From Tistrella mobilis (GTDB taxonomy: Bacteria > Pseudomonadota > Alphaproteobacteria > Tistrellales > Tistrellaceae): 64,000 nucleotides of DNA. A program made the translations under genes and the position numbers. Positions 42,461 through 51,839 of the stretch are shown one piece after another. Where the stretch lies: NCBI RefSeq assembly GCF_041468085.1, contig NZ_CP121017.1, forward strand, positions 3,657,501 to 3,721,500, read 5' to 3'. Every line of letters starts with the position of its first letter. The first letter of the stretch is position 1. The notes beneath the pieces were generated by a model. The model saw only the letters and a program-made list of their open reading frames with translations, was not told the DNA's origin and ran no database searches.

Positions 42461-43798
42461 ATGAGTGGAATTCATACAAGCTATGAACTGATCGCGATCC
42501 TGATGTTCGCGACGATGGCCCTGATGCTGCTCACCGGGCAGCGGGTTTTCGGCGCGATCGGCTTCGTGGCGGCAGGCGCCGCCCTGCTTCTCTACGGCAA
42601 CGGCGCCGTCGAGATGCCGTTCAATGCCACGTTGAAGCTGTTCAACTGGTTCCCGATGCTCACGCTGCCCCTGTTCATCTACATGGGCTACATCCTGTCG
42701 GAAGCGGGCATCGCAGAAGATCTCTACAAGGCCTTTCACGTCTGGTTCGGCCGGCTGCGGGGCGGGCTCGCCATCGGCACCATCGTGCTGATGGTGGTCA
42801 TTTCGGCAATGAACGGCCTGTCGGTAGCCGGATTGGCGATCGGCGCCACCATCGCCCTGCCCGAGATGCTGCGCCGGGGCTATGATAAGGTACTGATCAC
42901 CGGCGTCATCCAGGGCGGATCCTCGCTCGGCATCCTGATCCCGCCGAGCGTGGTGCTGGTGCTCTACGGCATGATCGCCCGGGCGCCGGTGGGCCAGCTC
43001 TGGCTGGCGGGCATGGTGCCGGGCCTGATGATGGCGGCGATGTTCGCGGCCTATGTGGTGGTGCGCTGCCGGCTGAACCCGTCGCTTGCCCCCACCGTCA
43101 CCGATGACGAGCTGAACATGCCGATCGGGCAGAAGCTGAAGCTGCTGCGCGCCGGGCTCATTCCCTTCGTGATCTTCTTCACGATGATGGGGCTGTTCGT
43201 GATGGGCTATACCAGCCTGGTCGAAAGCTCGGCGATCGGCGCCACCGGTGCCACCATCGCCGCCGCGCTGAAGGGCCGGCTGAACTGGCGCCTGATCAAA
43301 GAGACGTCGAAGAAGACGCTGTCGATCTCGTGCATGTTCATGTGGCTGATCCTGGCCGCCCTGGCCTTCGGGGCGGTGTTCGACGGCATCGGCGCGGCGC
43401 GGGCGATCGAATCGCTGTTCATCACCAACTGGGAACTGACCCGCTGGCAGGTGATGGCGATGATGATGGCGTCCTTCATCCTGATGGGCATGTTCCTGGA
43501 CGACACCGCCATGCTGGTGATCGTGGCGCCGCTTTACGTCCCCCTGGTCAAGGCGCTGGAATTCAATCTGATCTGGTTCGGCGTGCTCTACACCATCACC
43601 TGCCAGATCGCCTATATCACGCCGCCCTTCGGCTACAACCTGTTCCTGATGCGGGCGATGGCACCGAAGGAAATCACCCTGATCGACATCTACAAGTCGA
43701 TCATCCCCTTCGTGATCATGATGGTGATCACCATCGCCCTGCTGATGGTCTTCCCCGGGATCGCGCTCTGGCTGCCGAACCTCGTCTACGGAAAGTAG
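42461..43798 (+). CDS. TRAP transporter large permease (DctM type)
   Basis: 445 residues with about twelve hydrophobic segments, the transport subunit of a sodium-driven TRAP carrier. Typical elements: GSSLGILIPPSVVLVLYGMI, the DctM-family re-entrant loop, and QIAYITPPFGYNLFLMR in the second half. AGGAG precedes the ATG. It now lies downstream of an IS110 element, whose transposase reads in the opposite direction, so its expression depends on read-through or on a new promoter. Confidence 0.95.
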   Translation: MSGIHTSYELIAILMFATMALMLLTGQRVFGAIGFVAAGAALLLYGNGAVEMPFNATLKLFNWFPMLTLPLFIYMGYILSEAGIAEDLYKAFHVWFGRLRGGLAIGTIVLMVVISAMNGLSVAGLAIGATIALPEMLRRGYDKVLITGVIQGGSSLGILIPPSVVLVLYGMIARAPVGQLWLAGMVPGLMMAAMFAAYVVVRCRLNPSLAPTVTDDELNMPIGQKLKLLRAGLIPFVIFFTMMGLFVMGYTSLVESSAIGATGATIAAALKGRLNWRLIKETSKKTLSISCMFMWLILAALAFGAVFDGIGAARAIESLFITNWELTRWQVMAMMMASFILMGMFLDDTAMLVIVAPLYVPLVKALEFNLIWFGVLYTITCQIAYITPPFGYNLFLMRAMAPKEITLIDIYKSIIPFVIMMVITIALLMVFPGIALWLPNLVYGK

Positions 43799-43874
43799 TC
43801 TTCACCCTCACCCCCGACACGGCCATGGCGGGCGCATGGGGAGACATGCGCACCGCTTCCAGGAGACGAACGAC

Positions 43875-44963
43875 ATGAGCGACATCGAGAAGAAGACGTC
43901 CTCGGCCGATCCGGTCGCGGGAAGCCGGCGTCAGTTCCTGAAGACCGCCGGCATCGGCGGCGCGGCGCTGGCGGCCGGCACCACCTTCGCCGCCCCGGCG
44001 GTGCATGCCCAGTCGAAGATCCGCTGGCGGCTGCAGACCTATTCGGGGGCGCCGCTGGGCGCCCATGTGATCAAGCCGCAGATCGAGGCCTTCAACGCCG
44101 CGGCCAATGGCGAGATGGAGATCGAACTCTATTACGCCGACCAGCTGGTGCCGACGGCCGAGCTGTTCCGCGCGCTGCAGAACGGCACCATCGACGCGGT
44201 GCAGTCGGATGACGCGACCATGGCCTCGCCCGCCGATGTGGCGGTGTTCGGCGGCTATTTCCCCTTCTCCTGCCGCTTCAGCCTGGACCTGCCGGTGCTG
44301 TTCCAGCGCTATGGGCTGAACGAGATCTGGAAGGAGGCCTATGCCGAGATCGACGGCGTGGAGTGGCTGTCGGCCGGCGCCTGGGACCCGCTGCATGTCT
44401 TCACCAAGGATCCGATCCGCTCGCTGGCCGATATGCGCGGCAAGCGCGTCTTCGGCGTGCCCACCGCCGGCAGGTTCCTGTCGCGCTACGGCCTGATCCC
44501 GGTCACCGTGCCCTGGGACGATGTCGAAGTGGCGATCCAGACCGGCCAGCTGGACGGTGTCGCCTGGTGCGGCTTCACCGAGGCCTATGAGGTGGGCTGG
44601 GCGGATGTCTGCAATTATGCGCTGACCAACAATATCTGCGGCGCCTGGTGCGGATCCTATTTCGCCAACAGCAAGAGCTGGGAAAAGGTGCCGCCGCATC
44701 TGAAGCAGCTGTTCCTGACCACGATCGACCAGTCGCATTATTATCGCCAGGTCTGGTACTGGGGCGGCGAGGCCGATCTGCGCGTCAACGGCAAGAAGAT
44801 GGAGCTGACCTCGATCCCGCGCGAAGAATGGTCGCAGGTCGAAAAGGATGCCGAGCAGTTCTGGGACGAAATCGCCGCGACCAGCCCGCGTGCCGGCAAG
44901 GTGGTCAAGATCTTCAAGGACTATTCGGCCCTGATGGAGAAGGCCGGCTTCCCCTATCGCTGA
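43875..44963 (+). CDS. TRAP transporter substrate-binding protein (DctP family, TakP-like)
   Basis: 362 residues. A twin-arginine signal SRRQFLKTAG (about 17-26), cleaved near VHAQ, indicates Tat export. The mature protein has the DctP fold; IRWRLQTYSGAPLGAHVIKP and the segment ending VAWCGFTEAYEVGWADV resemble the 2-oxoacid binder TakP. AGGAG precedes ATG 43875. With dctQ and dctM it forms a complete three-gene TRAP system; a hydroxy or oxo acid ligand is possible. Confidence 0.92.
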   Translation: MSDIEKKTSSADPVAGSRRQFLKTAGIGGAALAAGTTFAAPAVHAQSKIRWRLQTYSGAPLGAHVIKPQIEAFNAAANGEMEIELYYADQLVPTAELFRALQNGTIDAVQSDDATMASPADVAVFGGYFPFSCRFSLDLPVLFQRYGLNEIWKEAYAEIDGVEWLSAGAWDPLHVFTKDPIRSLADMRGKRVFGVPTAGRFLSRYGLIPVTVPWDDVEVAIQTGQLDGVAWCGFTEAYEVGWADVCNYALTNNICGAWCGSYFANSKSWEKVPPHLKQLFLTTIDQSHYYRQVWYWGGEADLRVNGKKMELTSIPREEWSQVEKDAEQFWDEIAATSPRAGKVVKIFKDYSALMEKAGFPYR

Positions 44964-44978
44964 TCGTTCCGCCGACCG

Positions 44979-45002
44979 GGGGAGGAAGCCTCGCCTCCCC
45001 CC
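44979..45002. terminator. Inverted repeat between dctP and the convergent permease gene
   Basis: GGGGGAGG (44979-44986) pairs with CCTCCCCC (44995-45002) around an eight-base loop, ending right at the stop codon of the minus-strand gene. No T-run. Probably the shared end of two convergent transcripts. Confidence 0.45.
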
Positions 45003-45824
45003 TCACCCCCTGCGCCGGAGCCCGCCCAGGGCTTCGGCCAGGCCCATGACCGCACAGCAGACCGCCATCAGCACCACCGAGGCCGCGGCCGCCGCCGGCA
45101 GGTCGGCACCGGTTTCCGAGATCTTCGAGAACAGCAGCAGCGGCAGGATCTGCACCTGGGTCCCGACCAGGGCCAGCGCCGTGCCATAGGCACCGATGGC
45201 CACCGCCGCGGTCAGGCAGAAGGCGGCGATCAGCGCCGGGGTCACCTGGGGCAGCAGCACGTCGCGGAAGGCGGCGAACCGGCCGGCACCAAGGCTTTCG
45301 GCCGCATCCATCTGGCGCGTGTCGAAATTGACCAGCACCGGCAGCATCACCAGCACCACGCGCGGGATCAGATAGTAGCAATAGGCGAAGCCGAGCCCGG
45401 CCGGCGTGAAGATCATCGCCCCCACCACCGCCGGATCGGCGCCCAGTTCGGCCAGCAGCAGGGTGAAGAAGCCGGCGCGGCCGAAGACCAGGATGAAGCC
45501 GTAGGCGACGATGAGCCCTGAGAAGGTGAGCGGCAGGGACAGCAGGAACAGCAGCCCCTGACGCCGGGCTTCGGGCAGCCGCGCCAGATGCAACGCCACG
45601 CAGAAGCCGACCACGACCGAGAGCGCCGGGGCGACCGTGCCCAGCACCAGCGTGCCCTTCAGCCCCTGCCAGAAGACCGGATCGTCGACGAGCCTGAGAT
45701 AGGCGGCCCCGCCGCCCTCGCCCGTCTCCCCCACCAGCACGGCGAGCGGCAGCACGAAAAACACCGCCATCGTGACGAGCGCCGGCAGCGACAGCAGGAT
45801 CAGGAGCCGGGGCGGCAGGGTCAT
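45003..45824 (-). CDS. ABC transporter permease (MalF/PotB/CysU superfamily)
   Basis: 273 residues, about six membrane helices. The EAA loop is DAAESLGAGRFAAFRDVLLPQVTPAL. It pairs with the second permease encoded at 48154-48936 in a heterodimeric channel. Start ATG 45824 with AGGA upstream. It is the last gene of a four-gene importer cluster whose order is permease, ATPase, binding protein, permease. Confidence 0.92.
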   Translation of the reverse strand: MTLPPRLLILLSLPALVTMAVFFVLPLAVLVGETGEGGGAAYLRLVDDPVFWQGLKGTLVLGTVAPALSVVVGFCVALHLARLPEARRQGLLFLLSLPLTFSGLIVAYGFILVFGRAGFFTLLLAELGADPAVVGAMIFTPAGLGFAYCYYLIPRVVLVMLPVLVNFDTRQMDAAESLGAGRFAAFRDVLLPQVTPALIAAFCLTAAVAIGAYGTALALVGTQVQILPLLLFSKISETGADLPAAAAASVVLMAVCCAVMGLAEALGGLRRRG

Positions 45825-45925
45825 GGGGGCTGGTCCTGAAGATGGAGAGACGGTTGAAAACGCCGGCGGGCACGGCACCGGATCGGCCGGCGCCGTGCCG
45901 CAGCAGGCGTGAGGACGCGGGCGGA

Positions 45926-47029
45926 TTACTGGCCGAGCACGGCCTTCGCCCAGCCGGCATCGATCGCGGGCTTGGCATCACGCGCCCTGGCGACGTCCAC
46001 CGGGCGGATCTGCGGCGCCTCGGGCAGCTTGGCCAGCACCTCGGCGGGCAGCTTCACGCCCGGCACCGACGGGCGCACGAAGCCCTCGGCAAAGGTGGTC
46101 TGGCCCTTGTCGGTCATGATGTAGTTCAGCCAGAGCTTGCCGGCATTCGGGTTCGGGCCGTCCTTGACCAGGCTGATCGCATAGGGTGCCGCGGCCGAGG
46201 CCTCGGCGGGGATCACCACCGCGACGTCATCGCCCATGCCGTCGACATATTTCGCCTTCAGACCGTCATTCTCGTAGCCGATCCAGATCGGGATCTCGCC
46301 CTTCACGAACTGGGCGTAAGGCGTGGTGCCGACGGTGCGCAGCACATTGCCGGCCTTGTGCAACCTGCCCAGATAGTCGATGCCCGGCTGGACGTCGTCC
46401 ATGCTGCCGCCATTGCCGAAGGCGGCGGCGATGGTCACCACCTGACCCTGACCGGCCGTGCGCGGATCCAGATAGACCACCGAATTGCGATAGGTCTCGC
46501 CCAGCAGATCGGCCCAGCTCCGGGGGACCTGCTTGACCAGCTTCGTATTCACCAGGAAGGCCACGTTCAGGCTGTGGATGGTGAACCACTGGCCGGAGGG
46601 ATGGCGGAAGGGCTCGGGCAGACGGTCGAAATTCACCGGCTTGAAATCGGCGACCACGCCCTTCTCGGCGGCATCGAGGGCCGAGCCCGCGAAGTAATAG
46701 GCGGTGTCCGCCTGCGGCCGGTTGCGCGACTTGTCGAGCGCCACCACGGTCGCGGCCGAGCCCAGATCGTTATAGACGATCTCCACACCCGGATAGCGCG
46801 CCTTGAAGGCCTTGAACTGCGCCGCCCAGTTCGCCCAGGTGGGGCCGGTGTCGAAGGAGACCACCAGCCCCTCTTCGCGCGCGGCATCGTAGAGGGCCTG
46901 TTCGCCCTGATAAAGCTCGCCGCCCTCAAGCGGCTGGGCCTGGGCCGGGGTCAGGGCGGTGGTGGCGGCGAAGGTGCCGGCCGCCATCATCAGGGCGGCG
47001 GCCGTCTTCTTCCAGAGGCTCATGGTCAT
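45926..47029 (-). CDS. ABC transporter extracellular solute-binding protein
   Basis: 367 residues. A signal peptide ends near PAQAQ (residue 32). LYDAAREEGLVVSFDTGPTWANW and the lobe with GIDYLGRLHKAGNVLRTVGTT resemble the Fbp/AfuA/PotD cluster of type II binding proteins, which bind ferric ion, polyamines, phosphonates or sugars phosphates. I cannot decide the ligand: the tyrosine pair typical for ferric binding is not obvious. It lies between the ATPase and the last permease gene. Confidence 0.9.
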   Translation of the reverse strand: MTMSLWKKTAAALMMAAGTFAATTALTPAQAQPLEGGELYQGEQALYDAAREEGLVVSFDTGPTWANWAAQFKAFKARYPGVEIVYNDLGSAATVVALDKSRNRPQADTAYYFAGSALDAAEKGVVADFKPVNFDRLPEPFRHPSGQWFTIHSLNVAFLVNTKLVKQVPRSWADLLGETYRNSVVYLDPRTAGQGQVVTIAAAFGNGGSMDDVQPGIDYLGRLHKAGNVLRTVGTTPYAQFVKGEIPIWIGYENDGLKAKYVDGMGDDVAVVIPAEASAAAPYAISLVKDGPNPNAGKLWLNYIMTDKGQTTFAEGFVRPSVPGVKLPAEVLAKLPEAPQIRPVDVARARDAKPAIDAGWAKAVLGQ

Positions 47030-47099
47030 CGGATCGGTCCCGTTCGACTGGTGCTGTGGGCGGATGCTGGGGGATCAGCGTGCAGGGAGACGGCGACGG

Positions 47100-48149
47100 T
47101 CAGAGACCGGCCGGCAGCAGCCGGACGGCCTCGGGCGGGATGGCGACCGCATCGATCGCATCGCGACGGCGGGTCTCGACCTTCACCAGCCCGCCCGGAA
47201 CCTCAAGATCCAGGCGGCGGAGATTGCCGAGGAAACGATCGGCCGCGATCCGGCCGGTGAAGCGGTTGGGGGCGTCGGCAGCGGGTTCGGCCGACACCTC
47301 TTCCGGGCGGACCATCACGGTCACGGCATCACCCGGGGCAAAGCGGCCCGTCGCGGTGCGGATCGGCCCGATCGCGGTCTCGACCAGATCGTCGGCCGCC
47401 ACCCGGCCGGACCAGAGATTGGCATGGCCGACGAAACCCGCGACGGTCGCATCCACCGGCCGTTCATAAAGTCCGCGGGGCGTGTCGACCTGAAGCAGGC
47501 GACCATCCTTCAGCACGGCGACCCGGTCGGCCATCGACAGCGCCTCTTCCTGATCATGGGTCACGAACAGGGTGGCGATGCCGGCGGCCCGCTGGACGCG
47601 CAGGATCTCGTCGCGCATGCCGGCCCGAAGCCCGGCATCCAGGGCCGAGAGCGGCTCGTCGAGCAGCAGCGCCCGCGGCCCGAAGACCAGCGCCCGGGCC
47701 AGCGCCACGCGCTGCTGCTGGCCACCCGAGAGCGAGGCCGGCTGGCGGTTCGCGAAACCGCCGAGCCCCACCTTCTCCAGCGCCCCGGCGGCGCGGGCCA
47801 TGCGGGTGGCACGGTCCACCCCGCGCAGCTTCAGCGGATAGGCGACGTTTTCGGCCGCGGTCATATGCGGAAACAGCGCATAGGCCTGGAAGACCACACC
47901 CAGCGCCCGGTCCTTGACCGGCACCCGGGCGACATCGCGGCCGTCGATCAGGATCCGGCCCCGATCGGGCACCACGAAGCCCGAGAGCAGGCGGAGCAGA
48001 GTGGTCTTGCCCGAGCCGGAGGGCCCGATCACCGCCAGCAGTTCACCATCACCGATCTCCAGATCGATGTCCGAGACGCCGGCACCACCTGAGGACCCGG
48101 CACCGCCCGAGGGATAGCGGAAGGAAACCGCATCGAAATGCACGCTCAT
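47100..48149 (-). CDS. ABC transporter ATP-binding protein (PotA/FbpC type)
   Basis: 349 residues. NBD about 1-235 with Walker A GPSGSGKTT, signature LSGGQQQRVALARALV, Walker B LLLDEPLSALD and switch FVTHDQEEAL. A C-terminal TOBE-type domain (about 260-349; VMVRPEEVS) is typical of spermidine, iron and sugar importers. GGGAGG precedes ATG 48149. A Gly/Ser-rich insert (PSGGAGSSGGAG) lies in the N-terminal strand region, an uncommon place. Confidence 0.93.
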   Translation of the reverse strand: MSVHFDAVSFRYPSGGAGSSGGAGVSDIDLEIGDGELLAVIGPSGSGKTTLLRLLSGFVVPDRGRILIDGRDVARVPVKDRALGVVFQAYALFPHMTAAENVAYPLKLRGVDRATRMARAAGALEKVGLGGFANRQPASLSGGQQQRVALARALVFGPRALLLDEPLSALDAGLRAGMRDEILRVQRAAGIATLFVTHDQEEALSMADRVAVLKDGRLLQVDTPRGLYERPVDATVAGFVGHANLWSGRVAADDLVETAIGPIRTATGRFAPGDAVTVMVRPEEVSAEPAADAPNRFTGRIAADRFLGNLRRLDLEVPGGLVKVETRRRDAIDAVAIPPEAVRLLPAGL

Positions 48150-48153
48150 GGGT

Positions 48154-48936
48154 TCAACCTCCCGTCCGGGCGCGCCGGCCGCCGGCGGCGGCAAGTGCCG
48201 AGGCACCGGCGGCCAGCGTCGCCAGCGCCAGAAGCACGACGGTCGCGGCGCAGGCAAAGCCGGTGGCGCCATAGAAAGCCTGGAGCAGGACGATCGGATA
48301 GGTCCGGTCCAGGAAGCCGGCGACCAGGTTGGAGAGCTGGAATTCACCGATCGAGAGGGCGGCGACCATCACCAGCCCCGAGGTCAGGCTGTGGCGCAGC
48401 GACGGCAGCACGATGTCGACGAAACGCTGGCGGAAACCGGCGCCGAGCGTTGCCGCCGCAGCCTCGATCCGGGCAAGGCCCAGCGTCTGCATGTCGGCGA
48501 GAAGCGTGTTCATGAGATAGGGCAGGGTCAGGACCACATGGGCCGCCACCAGCAGCTCGAAGGTGCCGAGCCATGGCAGGGTCGAAGAGGAGAACACCAG
48601 GATGAAGCCGAAGCCCAGCACCAGTTCCGGCACCGCCACCGGCATCAGCGAGGCGATGCGCGCCGCAGTGCGCACGCCGCGGCTGGCGGCGGCATGAATG
48701 GCATAGGCGGCAGGCACGGCGATCAGCGCATCGATCACGGCCGTTGCCGCCAGAACCTTCAGGCTGGTGAAGAAGGCGCGGCGGAAGCTGGCATCGGCGA
48801 GCAGATCTTCATACCAGCGGGTGGTGAAACCCGAGGGCAGCAGCGTGCCGGTCCAGCTGTCGCCGAACGAGCCCAGCACCAGCAGCGCGATCGGCGCCGC
48901 CAGATAGAACAGATAGCATGCGGTGACGAGCGCCAT
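48154..48936 (-). CDS. ABC transporter permease (second subunit)
   Basis: 260 residues with about six membrane helices. The EAA loop is EAAAATLGAGFRQRFVDIVLPSLRHSL, and it ends four bases before the ATPase start. It belongs to the MalG/PotC half of such importers. GSFGDSWTGTLLPSGFTTRWYEDLL is the usual first periplasmic loop of polyamine- and phosphonate-type systems (in part: LPSGFTTRWYEDLL). Confidence 0.92.
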   Translation of the reverse strand: MALVTACYLFYLAAPIALLVLGSFGDSWTGTLLPSGFTTRWYEDLLADASFRRAFFTSLKVLAATAVIDALIAVPAAYAIHAAASRGVRTAARIASLMPVAVPELVLGFGFILVFSSSTLPWLGTFELLVAAHVVLTLPYLMNTLLADMQTLGLARIEAAAATLGAGFRQRFVDIVLPSLRHSLTSGLVMVAALSIGEFQLSNLVAGFLDRTYPIVLLQAFYGATGFACAATVVLLALATLAAGASALAAAGGRRARTGG

Positions 48937-49106
48937 GGAAACCGTCCGGTGCCGGGAACCCCCGCCACGCCCGGGTCACCGGACACGAGACCGGCGGGGC
49001 GAGACCGGCGCATTATCGTTTTCTTCCATTCCGGCGGCCAATGATCGTTTGATTACAGATCAGGCGACGGAACGACGACGGAAGGGCGACGCGGCGGGCC
49101 GGCCGG

Positions 49107-49751
49107 TCAGAGCGCCGCATCGAGGGCGAGCATGCGCCGGGCAACCCGGGCACGGATCTCGGCCACATCGCGGCAGATGACCGCCCCCTCCACCACCGGG
49201 GCATCGGCGATGGTCAGCACCAGCTTGTCGAAATGCAGACCATAGGCGATCTCGGACAGCGTGCCATAGCCGCCCCCCACCGCGATCAGCACCGGGCAGG
49301 CGCGGGCGATCAGCGCGTTGCGCACCGGGCCGATGCCGGTGGCAAGCGGCACGGCGACATGGGGATTGGCCATCCGCCAGTCTTCATCCGGCACGTAACC
49401 CAGCACCAGACCGCCGGATTCCGCGGCACCACGACTGGCGGCGGCCATCACGCCCCCCTTGCCGCCGGTGAGCAGGACCAGCCCCAGAGAGGCGATCGCC
49501 GCACCGACGGCGGCGGCGGTGGCTTCCTGATCGCCCACCGGTTCCCGCGGGCCGATCACCGCGACCGGCAGGCGACGGATGCGGTTGGCGGCCGCCAGAT
49601 CGGAAAGCGCCGCCTCGGCCGCAACCGGCCGGGCCGCCGCCGGCACGGCATCGGCCGGCTGCCAGATCAGGGACCAGGGGTCGAACACCCGGCACTGCGC
49701 ATCGTCATTGCGCCACAGCCTGCCTTCTGCCACGAAGAGCGACGGTTCCAT
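49107..49751 (-). CDS. TIGR00725/LOG-like Rossmann protein
   Basis: 214 residues. The nucleotide-binding core has LVLLTGGKGGVMAAASRGAAESGG (in part) and AVGGGYGTLSEIAYGL, a variant of the PGGxGTxxE motif of the LOG/lysine-decarboxylase-like superfamily. The first 45 residues form an extra N-terminal segment. The family is poorly characterised. CGGAG precedes ATG 49751. It is the first minus-strand gene next to the divergent DeoR regulator and may be transcribed with the importer genes that follow after 170 bases. Confidence 0.85.
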   Translation of the reverse strand: MEPSLFVAEGRLWRNDDAQCRVFDPWSLIWQPADAVPAAARPVAAEAALSDLAAANRIRRLPVAVIGPREPVGDQEATAAAVGAAIASLGLVLLTGGKGGVMAAASRGAAESGGLVLGYVPDEDWRMANPHVAVPLATGIGPVRNALIARACPVLIAVGGGYGTLSEIAYGLHFDKLVLTIADAPVVEGAVICRDVAEIRARVARRMLALDAAL

Positions 49752-49890
49752 GAAGATCTCCGGTCGGAACGGAACCGGGCTCGCGGCCCGGCGGGGGTGC
49801 GTGTAAATTATCTTCCAATTCTGTCGCCGTCCAGTGCCGGCGACGCCATCGGTGACGAAGGATGCACGGCAGGTGCCGACCGGAGAGAAC

Positions 49891-50682
49891 GTGATCCTGG
49901 ACAGCGGCGAGGCGGTGAGCCAGCGCCAGTACGACATTCTGCGCATCGTCCGCGAGCAGGGCTTCGCGACGATCGATGCGCTGGCGCGGCAGTTCGACGT
50001 CTCGGCCCAGACCATACGGCGCGAGATCATCCGGCTGGATGCGCTGAAGCTGCTGCAACGCTTTCATGGCGGCGCGGGCGTGGTGGAGCCGGCGGTCCGC
50101 CCGGCCTATGCCGAAAAGCGGCTGAGCCAGACCGATGCCAAGGATGCGATCGGCCGGCGGGCGGCGGAGCTGGTGCCCGACGGCGCCGCGGTGTTTCTGG
50201 ATGTGGGCACCACGGTGGAAGCGGTGGCGCGCGCGCTGGCGGCGCGTGGCGGGCTGACCATCGTGACCAACAGCCTGCCCGCAGCGATGCTGCTGGCGGC
50301 GGGCCGGCCGGAAAACGGTCCATATTCCGAAATCTTCGTCACCGGCGGCAGCATCCACGGCCCCGACGGATCCCTGGTCGGCGACACGACACAGACGGGG
50401 CTTGCACGCTTCCGCTGCGATGTCGCGGTCATCGGGTTCTCCGGGATCGACGAGACCGGTGCGCTGATGGATTTCGACCTGCACAAGGTCGCCGCCAAAC
50501 AGGCGATGATCCGCGCCGCCCGCATGGTGGTGGCGGTGGGGGCGGCATCGAAATTCATCCGCAGTGCGCCGGTGCGGATTGCGGATCTGCCCGAAATCGA
50601 CCGGCTGGTCACCGACCGCATGCCCCCCCGCCATCTGAGCGAAGCCGCGGAACAGGCCGGAACCCGGATCGTGCTGGCCTGA
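49891..50682 (+). CDS. DeoR family transcriptional regulator
   Basis: 263 residues from GTG 49891, chosen because CGGAGAG lies just upstream; an upstream GTG at 49834 would add 19 residues. The helix-turn-helix lies near 15-60 (IDALARQFDVSAQTIRREI), and the DeoRC effector domain has FLDVGTTVEAVARAL and IVTNSLPAAMLL. It is divergent from the LOG-like gene and the importer and likely represses them until a sugar or polyol phosphate appears. Confidence 0.92.
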   Translation: MILDSGEAVSQRQYDILRIVREQGFATIDALARQFDVSAQTIRREIIRLDALKLLQRFHGGAGVVEPAVRPAYAEKRLSQTDAKDAIGRRAAELVPDGAAVFLDVGTTVEAVARALAARGGLTIVTNSLPAAMLLAAGRPENGPYSEIFVTGGSIHGPDGSLVGDTTQTGLARFRCDVAVIGFSGIDETGALMDFDLHKVAAKQAMIRAARMVVAVGAASKFIRSAPVRIADLPEIDRLVTDRMPPRHLSEAAEQAGTRIVLA

Positions 50683-50705
50683 CGTCAGGCCCGAAGTGCC
50701 GGTTG

Positions 50706-51536
50706 TCAGGCCGCCGCCGCGGCCCGCTGGCGAACCACCAGCCCCTGCATGGCGATGCCGATCTCCCCCGCCTCGTCGACCAGACGCGAGGTGGTGAGCC
50801 CCACCCCATGGGGCTGCATGACGGTGGTCGCATCCACCCCCACCCATTCCCCCACCGGCGCGCGGTGAAGATGCACGGTCAGATCCGTGTTCACGAAGGT
50901 GAAACGGTCGGGCGGCAGCACCCAGCTGATGCCGTTGCCGAAATCGGCCGCCGCCATCACCCGCATCGCCGGTGAGTTCGCAGCGCCACCGACCAGCGGC
51001 ACCGCCAGACGGAACCAGACCGCCGCCGGGCCGGGACGGACAACCGAACCTGCCGCCACCCGCGATTCCATGGCCGTGTAGTGGAAGGACCGGGCTTCCG
51101 GCATGCCCGGGATCCGCACCGGCTCGGTGCAGGCTGCCGGCAGTGGCAGCCCCGGGCCATGAACCGCCGGATCTCCCAGTTCTATGGCTTCCTCGCGCAT
51201 CAGCACCGCCACACCGTGCGCGACCTCGCAGTCATCAGCGATCAGCACCATCTCGGCCCGACGCACCGACCGGCCGCGCCGGCTGCGGATCACCACGCGC
51301 AGCGGCGCGACCGGCACCGGGCGCAACAATTCCAGCGTCATGCGGCTGAGCAGCCATCCCGGCTCTCCCACGGCCTTTTCGGCGGCGTGAGCCAGCAGGG
51401 CGGCCGGGGCGCCCCCATGCTGAGCCGTCTCGCTCCAGGGACCACGGGCGAGGATGGTGGGCTGTACCTCGCCTTCCGCACGCCACAGGAAGACACTCTC
51501 CCCATCGGCTGATTCGAGCATGTCGACGATGTCCAT
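50706..51536 (-). CDS. Acyl-CoA thioesterase family protein (TesB-like double hot dog)
   Basis: 276 residues from ATG 51536 (another ATG at 51554 is possible). The N-terminal hot dog includes QHGGAPAALLAHAAEKAVGEPGWLLSRMTLELLRPVPVAPL, typical of the 4HBT_3/thioesterase-II group (in part: QHGGAPAALLAHAAE). The C-terminal hot dog includes WVLPPDRFTFVNTDLTVHLHR. Probably hydrolyses acyl-CoA. It is divergent from a TetR regulator that precedes an acyl-CoA ligase, so the three may belong to one fatty-acid-type pathway. Confidence 0.85.
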   Translation of the reverse strand: MDIVDMLESADGESVFLWRAEGEVQPTILARGPWSETAQHGGAPAALLAHAAEKAVGEPGWLLSRMTLELLRPVPVAPLRVVIRSRRGRSVRRAEMVLIADDCEVAHGVAVLMREEAIELGDPAVHGPGLPLPAACTEPVRIPGMPEARSFHYTAMESRVAAGSVVRPGPAAVWFRLAVPLVGGAANSPAMRVMAAADFGNGISWVLPPDRFTFVNTDLTVHLHRAPVGEWVGVDATTVMQPHGVGLTTSRLVDEAGEIGIAMQGLVVRQRAAAAA

Positions 51537-51718
51537 GACTTTTGACGACGGCATGCCGTGCCCAGGCCCGCAGCCGTCGCGGGCCTGGCCGGATCGCGGG
51601 AGACACCCCTTTGCCCCAGATCGTGTCGGGCCACACCCTCGACGACCGTCAGATGGGACAGCAGGCACGCCTCCCGCGCGACACACCATCCGTACATACC
51701 GGATTCGACTTGATTGCA

Positions 51719-51747
51719 TACGAGCGCGAACGGTTCGTCAACTCGTA
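51719..51747. promoter_or_regulatory. Nested palindrome, candidate TetR operator
   Basis: Outer arms TACGAG (51719-51724) and CTCGTA (51742-51747) enclose the inner palindrome CGAACGGTTCG (51727-51737). It lies in the AT-richer divergent region between the thioesterase and TetR genes, with GTTATATCTT shortly after as a possible -10 box. Confidence 0.5.
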
Positions 51748-51839
51748 GGTTTTTCTTCTTTTCGTTATATCTTCATCAACCATAAGACATGGCTTCAGGG
51801 GCTTGCAATAAGAAATGAAAGGTGGTTCAATTTTTGACA

